From contig NC_057765.1 of NCBI RefSeq assembly GCF_010389155.1, forward strand, positions 42,737,559 through 42,801,558: a stretch of 64,000 bases of DNA. The letters are read 5' to 3'. The translations under genes were made by a program, and so were the position numbers. Source of the stretch: Erigeron canadensis (taxonomy: Eukaryota > Streptophyta > Magnoliopsida > Asterales > Asteraceae). The first letter of the stretch is position 1. The number at the start of each line of letters is the position of its first letter. Below the pieces are notes generated by a model. That model did no database searches and had not been told where the DNA came from. It worked only from the letters and a program-made list of their open reading frames with translations. This document shows, in pieces, positions 59,159 to 64,000 of this stretch.

Positions 59159-59358
59159 TAAGTCTGCCTGCCCGTGATCAGGTGTCAAGCATAAGCACCG
59201 CCAAAATGAGTTAGCAAAACATTTATTAATCACGATCGACCAAAATGAATTTATTAGAACCAAAATGAATGACAAACAAACATGTATAGACCAAAATGAA
59301 TTTATTAGCACGTTAATAATCATAGCCTATTAATGGCCGGGCCTTTTTTGACAATTCG
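59159..59358 (+). repeat. Dispersed duplicate, copy 1
   Basis: Matches 62044-62270: TAAGTCTGCCTGCCCGTGAT, AAAATGAGTTAGCAAAACAT, CACGATCGACCAAAATGA, ATGACAAACAAACATGTATA, CACGTTAATAATC and ATTAATGGCCGGGCCTTTTT, with small insertions. It probably marks a duplication of flanking DNA around the defensin-like paralogue or an unrecognised element. Confidence 0.75.
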
Positions 59359-59607
59359 TTCCTAGCAAGTTCAAGCTACAACATGTGTTAGAAATAACGG
59401 CGTGACCATAGTCCATAAATATGTGAATCAGCCAACTCTTTTTAGAATCACACGTTTCATCCAACACTTATGTGGTTTATATGAAAATTTTATAATATAT
59501 ATAATACAATTTTGTTATTATTAGTTTATAATATTATCAATGATGTTTCAAGTTTTAAACATATTTCTCTTATAGTTTAGAAACATATATATCCACCTTG
59601 ATTTTTA

Positions 59608-60260
59608 CAGTCAAACCTCTATAAATTGATACTCACTAAATTAATAATTTCGATAAAACTAATAATTTGTTCTAATTGGACCTCAATCAATAATAATATA
59701 ATATATATATATTTTTTTAAAATTTCATTGTATTTATATTGGTCCCAACGAAACTATAAATTAATAATTATTAGGAGCTTTCAAATTTTAAGGTTGCTTA
59801 CTAAAAAGTCATTTTTTTTTTCCGTTGAACTTCAAATCTATATTGAGTTTATCTTTAAATCTTCTCATTATACTCAAGAGTTGCGACATTGTTTTTTCGT
59901 ATTGCAACAAAAAGTTGTGAAGAGTTGTTGCCATTTATAATGATTCTTTTTAAAGTTATTATATCATCCTCAACTTATTCATCAATCAGAGTTTAAATGA
60001 TTTCGTCATAGTTTTTTTAATGTATTGAAACTCATAACATTCAACATTCATTATTTACATTAGAAATTAATAAGCATGTGATTCACATCTTTTTTTGTTG
60101 TTGTTGAAATAGCATACTCATTATTAAGTTCTCAAGCTTAGGAATGTCTTATCCATAACTTACATCGTAAAGCCTCATTAAATTAATAAAATATTAATTT
60201 ATCGATATAATAATATCTCGTTAAATTTATAAAATATCCCAGCCCCGACTAAAATTACTA
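59608..60260 (+). mobile_element. Pogo/Emigrant-like element, left end recognised
   Basis: ACAGTCAAACCTCTATAAAT followed by TGATACTCACTAAATTAATA resembles the terminal repeat of plant pogo-type (Emigrant/Lemi1) elements, which insert at TA. The internal phrase TTGGTCCCAACGAAACTATA fits the same group. The right terminus is not clear (possible remnant CCTCATTAAATTAATAAA near 60170), so it is probably truncated. Confidence 0.45.
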
Positions 60261-61125
60261 AGCACTTTATTTATCAATTTATATATCACATGTTCTGTTA
60301 ATCTAAGTTAAAATTATGCATAATATCATTGCAATTTTCATACAATTATTTTTCTGATATATATTTGTGATAGCTTACAGTAGATTCTGTTTTAGTTTTT
60401 TAGTTCTTTATTAAGAAGGCCGAATTGACATACGCTCTGGTTTTCAAAACATTGATTTAATAAAAACATATTACATTAAAAAAAAAGAAAATTTTATTGT
60501 AAAAAAAAGTAAAATTAATTTAAAATATAAAAAATGATGTAAAGCATAAAAATATTAGTTTCAATAACTATATCATTAATAACATTAATTATTAATGTCT
60601 ACATACTATAAAGAAATAATAATAATTTAAATTTATTAAAATAAAATTAAATCTAAAAAATTTAAATAAGGTATATAATATCATCAATTGATCTAATGTC
60701 TCTAATTAAAAGTTGAACGTCATCTAAGGGTCCATATTTCTCCAATTATGAATTAAGAGTTTTTTTTTTAATATATATTTAGAGATTGTAGATTGTAGAT
60801 ATTAACTAGTATTTAATTACTTTTAGATGAAACGGTTCTTAATATCAGTTATTATTTTGATGAAACGGTTTTTACAATAAAATCTTCGTAACCCTTCAAT
60901 TAGTTAGGAAAGTAGGGGTTGAATATTGTAAAACAAGTATTAAAGTAAAATAAATAAGACAAGATCTTGATCCTTAGATCATGGTTAAACTGATGCTCGA
61001 AGATCACAAAGCAATTGATGTACGGTGATTTTCATTATGCACGGTGATTATCACTGAAGAAAAATATATTATTTTATTTGTTTCACTTTAATAGTTGTTT
61101 TATTTTACCTAAACCCAGGAAAATA
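60261..61125. other. Intergenic upstream of the defensin-like paralogue
   Basis: Very AT-rich. The part 60820-60900 (GATGAAACGGTTTTTACAAT) matches 41738-41770 upstream of the intact defensin-like gene, so the duplication includes several hundred bases of promoter. No gene was seen. Confidence 0.5.
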
Positions 61126-61204
61126 TTGGTTATAAATACCAAGTATCAAGTTAAATGTTACAACATAAAACTTTACTTTAAAGATTTTGAGTTTGTAACT
61201 AATA

Positions 61205-61301
61205 ATGAAGAATATTATGTGGTTACTTTTTGTTTCCATGTTGTTTACAAATATTATGAACGGAATTGTTACTTCTTCGGAAGAATTTTGCAAGAACATT
61301 G
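61205..61301 (+). pseudogene. Defensin-like first exon, paralogue with broken splice donor
   Basis: ATG at 61205 opens MKNIMWLLFVSML, then MNGIVTSSEEFC, closely matching the first exon at 41927-42020 plus one extra codon. At the exon end the intact gene has ATTG|GTAATG; here it is ATTGATAATA, so the GT donor is lost and the frame runs to a stop about 10 codons later. A Helitron begins 38 bases after the exon. No second exon with the cysteine-rich part was found between here and the Harbinger element. The upstream sequence, including TATAAATAC near 61130, is conserved. Confidence 0.72.
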
Positions 61302-61338
61302 ATAATATTTTTATAAAATCTTATTTTATTTAACTCAA

Positions 61339-61889
61339 CTAGCTAATCAACCCGCATATTATGCGGGTAGCTGAATAGAAGTTGTTGTTAAAATTACAGT
61401 TTATTAAGAAGTTAAAATATATAAATCACATTCGTTATATTAAAAATCTGATAATAAATTGATTATTCAATTCTCATACTTCTAACTCCAAAATAAAATT
61501 ACAATAATAAATTTTAATCTACAAATTTGTTTTCTATTTCAATATCAACTCTTTTGATAACACTTAATATTTCACTTAAGTTACAATGACATCAGAAAAA
61601 AAAATATAGTTATATAATTTAAAAAAATACAATGAAAAATTTAATTAATTATACGGGTTTTGATTTTTAGTTTCTATTCCTCCTAAATATTTAAGTAAAA
61701 TAAAAATTTTCCATATACTAAAATTATGTTAAAATCATTATATCTTGAAATAAGTTTGAAATTGTTTTGTTTTGTCTATTTTTTTGAATGATGTCATATA
61801 AACATTAAGATTATATATTAACATATTATGAAAAATTCTTTTTAAAAAAATGACATCATCACAATCTTCTTTTATCAATATATAAGAGA
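61339..61889 (-). mobile_element. Helitron, 551 bp, in the remnant defensin-like intron
   Basis: On the minus strand: 5' A|TCTCTTATATATTGATAAAA with GATTGTGATGATGTCAT, 3' hairpin CCCGCATAATATGCGGG, TTGATTAG, then CTAG|T. The flanks are A and T. It belongs to the same family as the Helitron upstream of the intact defensin-like gene (41365-41693). Confidence 0.78.
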
Positions 61890-62043
61890 TTTCTCATACA
61901 TTTAATATATTTGGATGTCAGGAAAGAAACATACATAATAAATAACCAACAAAGTATATATATATGGTTATTAACTACGACTATTTATATTATATTTAAT
62001 GTTTTGTCATCGACTAAATATGGGCTTTTAGACCAAGCACTAC

Positions 62044-62270
62044 TAAGTCTGCCTCCCCGTGATCATGGTGTCAAGCCTAAGCACCACCAAAATGAGTTAG
62101 CAAAACATTTATTATTCACGATCGACCAAAATGATTTATTAGAACCAAAATGAATGACAAACAAACATGTATAGAGCTAGCTATAGGTTCAATTCAAGTG
62201 CTTAGCACGTTAATAATCGTAGCCTATTAGGCTATTAATGGCCGGGCCTTTTTTTTTTTTCTGACAATTC
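62044..62270 (+). repeat. Dispersed duplicate, copy 2
   Basis: Copy of 59159-59358 with insertions (for example GAGCTAGCTATAGGTTCAAT). It runs up to five bases before the left end of the Harbinger element, which therefore seems to have inserted into this duplicate. Confidence 0.75.
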
Positions 62271-62275
62271 TCTTA

Positions 62276-64000
62276 GGGGGGTGGGAGTGGTTTCTCCAAC
62301 CCCAAATTTTCCCAAATATCCACATCACCATCTTCCAATAAAAACTCTCCACCTCAAACTTCCCCAATTCACCCCAAATCATCCCAAAATGGTGGCGCCA
62401 CTCACCCCAACCCCAATTTCCACATCATCTTTTTTATTTCCATTTATTTTTACTTAACAAAATCACAAATTAATTTAAAATTAAAAAAAATACTTAAAAA
62501 AATAAACAAATAAACATTACATAATACTTAAAAAAAATAAACATTACATAATACTTAAAAACAAGAAACATTAAATAAATACTTAAAAAAAAAAGAAACA
62601 TTACATAATACTAAAAAAAAAACTAATCATCGAGATACGCCAAATCTTGAGCCCATACGTGCTCCGTAAGATCATATCGAAGGCGATGGTGAACTTCTTC
62701 GTCAATCAACTCCGCATACACACTTTCATCGAACACCGGTTGCACTAGCGGGTCCATTATATGGACCGGTGAGATTGCCCTCCCGTCCCTCTTAATGATC
62801 ATGTTGTGTAAGATAATACATGTATGAACATACTTTCTAATTTTGTCTTTCGTTAGAGGTCGAAGAGGTCGTTGAAGAATTTTCCATTTACCTTTGAGGA
62901 CACCAAAAGCTCGCTCGACATCTTTTCTGGCCGCCTCTTGCAATTTCTTGAATCTTTTTTCCTTAGGGTCGGTTGGATACGGGTATGCTTTAACAAGTGT
63001 TGACCACTTGTTGTAGATCCCATCACTAAGATAGTAGCCACGTTTATAATCTCGGCCATTCACGTGGAATGAAGAATCCGGAGCCGTTCCGTTACGCGCT
63101 GTGACATACAAATCGGATTGGTTCAACACGTTGATGTCGTTGTTCGACCCCGGGACACCAAAAAAAGCATGCCAAATCCACAAATCTTGTGACGCGGTGA
63201 TTTCAAGCATAATAGTTGGACCGTTGTGGTCACCCCTCATGTATTGCCCTCTCAAACGTCTAGGACATGCCGACCACTCGACATGTGTGCAATCGATGCT
63301 ACCAAGCATCCCAGGCATATGATGACGAAGCTCGTGGGCCTCAAAGATGCGTGCAACGTCGTGTGACGTCGGCCTGCGTAGGTACTCTCGGCTATACAAC
63401 CGAATGATGGCGTCACAAAAATAATCAAGGGTCTCTCGTGCGGTTCTGGCTGCCATGCACAAGTACTCGTCATACTCGTCTGGTGCGTTACCCGTCGCGA
63501 GTTGCCTAACGGCGGATGTACATTTTTGTATCGCCGTAAAACTTTTTCTTCCTCTTGCATCGTAACGTTCTTGGAAATACGGGAAGTTTGCTTCAATGTC
63601 GCGCACGATATCTAAAAACATGGTCTTGTCCATTCGAAACTTCTTTCGAAAGTAATCGTCTTCGTATTTTGGTTGTTGAACGAACCAATCGTTCAAAAGA
63701 GTATCAAGACCAATTTCACGACGCCGGTCCGTATACCGTCGAGTTTGAGGAGCACTAGAAGTTGTCGTATCTTCAAGAAAGTGTAACGCGTTAACAAAGA
63801 ATTCCATAGAGCTATCGTTTGACTCGTCGGGAGAGTTGCTCGAATTATCCAAAATACCGGAAGCCATATTTTTTGGTGTTGGGTGTAAGAAATTAGTGAT
63901 GAAAAGGTTGGGGTGTTTGCATTTTATAAAAATGTAGTGAAAATGAGAGTAGTTGTGTGTTGTTTAAAGAAGAAAAGAGTGTATATATATAGAGAAAGAG
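62276..64000 (-). mobile_element. PIF/Harbinger element, left end in window, right end beyond it
   Basis: The left end GGGGGGTGGGAGTGGTTT follows TTA (62273-62275), the 3-base target duplication used by PIF/Harbinger elements. GC-richer subterminal sequence (CACTCCCACC-like, GGTGGCGCCACTC) and a run of CATTACATAATACTTAAAAA repeats (62515-62605) precede the transposase 3' end. The matching right end and any second (Myb-like) ORF would be outside the window. Confidence 0.75.
62623..63867 (-). CDS. PIF/Harbinger DDE transposase (HARBI1/ALP1-like)
   Basis: An intact 414-codon ORF from ATG at 63867 to a stop at 62623, without introns. The N-terminal part is acidic and serine-rich. The region around residues 75-175 ([16 protein letters not shown]) has the helical DNA-binding character of the family. 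The nuclease core has D192 in SIDCTH, D244 in NNDINVL and E318 in [11 protein letters not shown], that is, a complete DDE set, plus YLSDGIY and HNMII motifs of the DDE_Tnp_4 group. Family members cut and paste DNA with a Myb-like partner protein that is not in this window. Base composition is clearly less AT-rich than the surroundings. The unbroken frame suggests a young or still active copy, though a domesticated ALP1-type gene is an alternative. Confidence 0.9.
   Translation of the reverse strand: MASGILDNSSNSPDESNDSSMEFFVNALHFLEDTTTSSAPQTRRYTDRRREIGLDTLLNDWFVQQPKYEDDYFRKKFRMDKTMFLDIVRDIEANFPYFQERYDARGRKSFTAIQKCTSAVRQLATGNAPDEYDEYLCMAARTARETLDYFCDAIIRLYSREYLRRPTSHDVARIFEAHELRHHMPGMLGSIDCTHVEWSACPRRLRGQYMRGDHNGPTIMLEITASQDLWIWHAFFGVPGSNNDINVLNQSDLYVTARNGTAPDSSFHVNGRDYKRGYYLSDGIYNKWSTLVKAYPYPTDPKEKRFKKLQEAARKDVERAFGVLKGKWKILQRPLRPLTKDKIRKYVHTCIILHNMIIKRDGRAISPVHIMDPLVQPVFDESVYAELIDEEVHHRLRYDLTEHVWAQDLAYLDD

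Overview
The window is nuclear DNA from a flowering plant. The evidence is short, spliced exons in AT-rich DNA, two conserved plant genes (SERRATE and a FAR1-related sequence 3 homologue), a plant defensin-like gene, a plant-type PIF/Harbinger transposase, and dense plant transposons. A eudicot, perhaps an asterid such as a daisy-family species, is my guess only. The sequence does not fix the species.

Layout. (1) 1-180: possible last exon of an unidentified + strand gene. (2) 1416-9087: a complete 12-exon SERRATE gene (+, 769 codons), whose last intron uses a GC-AG splice pair. (3) 10690-17895: a complete FRS3-type FAR1-related gene (-), with one large exon, four short 3' exons and a probable non-coding first exon. 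(4) 20.1-26.3 kb: a duplicated non-coding segment. One copy is interrupted by a 1641-bp solo LTR with 5-bp target duplications (TSDs) and an array of GC-rich palindromes. A decayed LEA_2-like gene fragment lies at 22.86-23.03 kb. (5) 26766-31140: a non-autonomous CACTA transposon with a 3-bp TSD, carrying a nested Helitron and a foldback element. (6) 32646-35218: an LEA_2-type gene (-) cut in two by a Mutator-like element with a 9-bp TSD. That element is itself interrupted by a 715-bp solo LTR with a 5-bp TSD. (7) 35.7-41.7 kb: repeats, including a hAT-like MITE and several Helitrons. (8) 41927-44329: a two-exon, 82-residue, eight-cysteine defensin-like gene with a long hairpin element in its intron. 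(9) 44389-51645: a Helitron starting 60 bp after the defensin-like stop codon, with a 4386-bp solo LTR (5-bp TSD) inside. (10) 51.6-62.3 kb: more Helitrons, foldback elements and a damaged paralogue of the defensin-like first exon (61205-61301). (11) 62276 to the window end: a PIF/Harbinger element with an intact 414-codon DDE transposase (-).

Two host genes, SERRATE and FRS3-like, look intact and have full splice-site support. SERRATE acts in miRNA processing and splicing. FRS3-like proteins are transcription factors derived from MULE transposases. Most of the rest is nested mobile DNA, and many boundaries could be placed to the base because termini and target duplications are preserved. Seven Helitrons share TC...CTAG ends between A and T. 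The best candidates for something not yet described are the defensin-like locus with its hairpin intron and crippled paralogue, the LEA_2 gene split by nested transposons, and the palindrome array plus GGTACC stem-loop region in the 20.5-22.2 kb LTR. I saw no CRISPR array, rRNA or tRNA gene.
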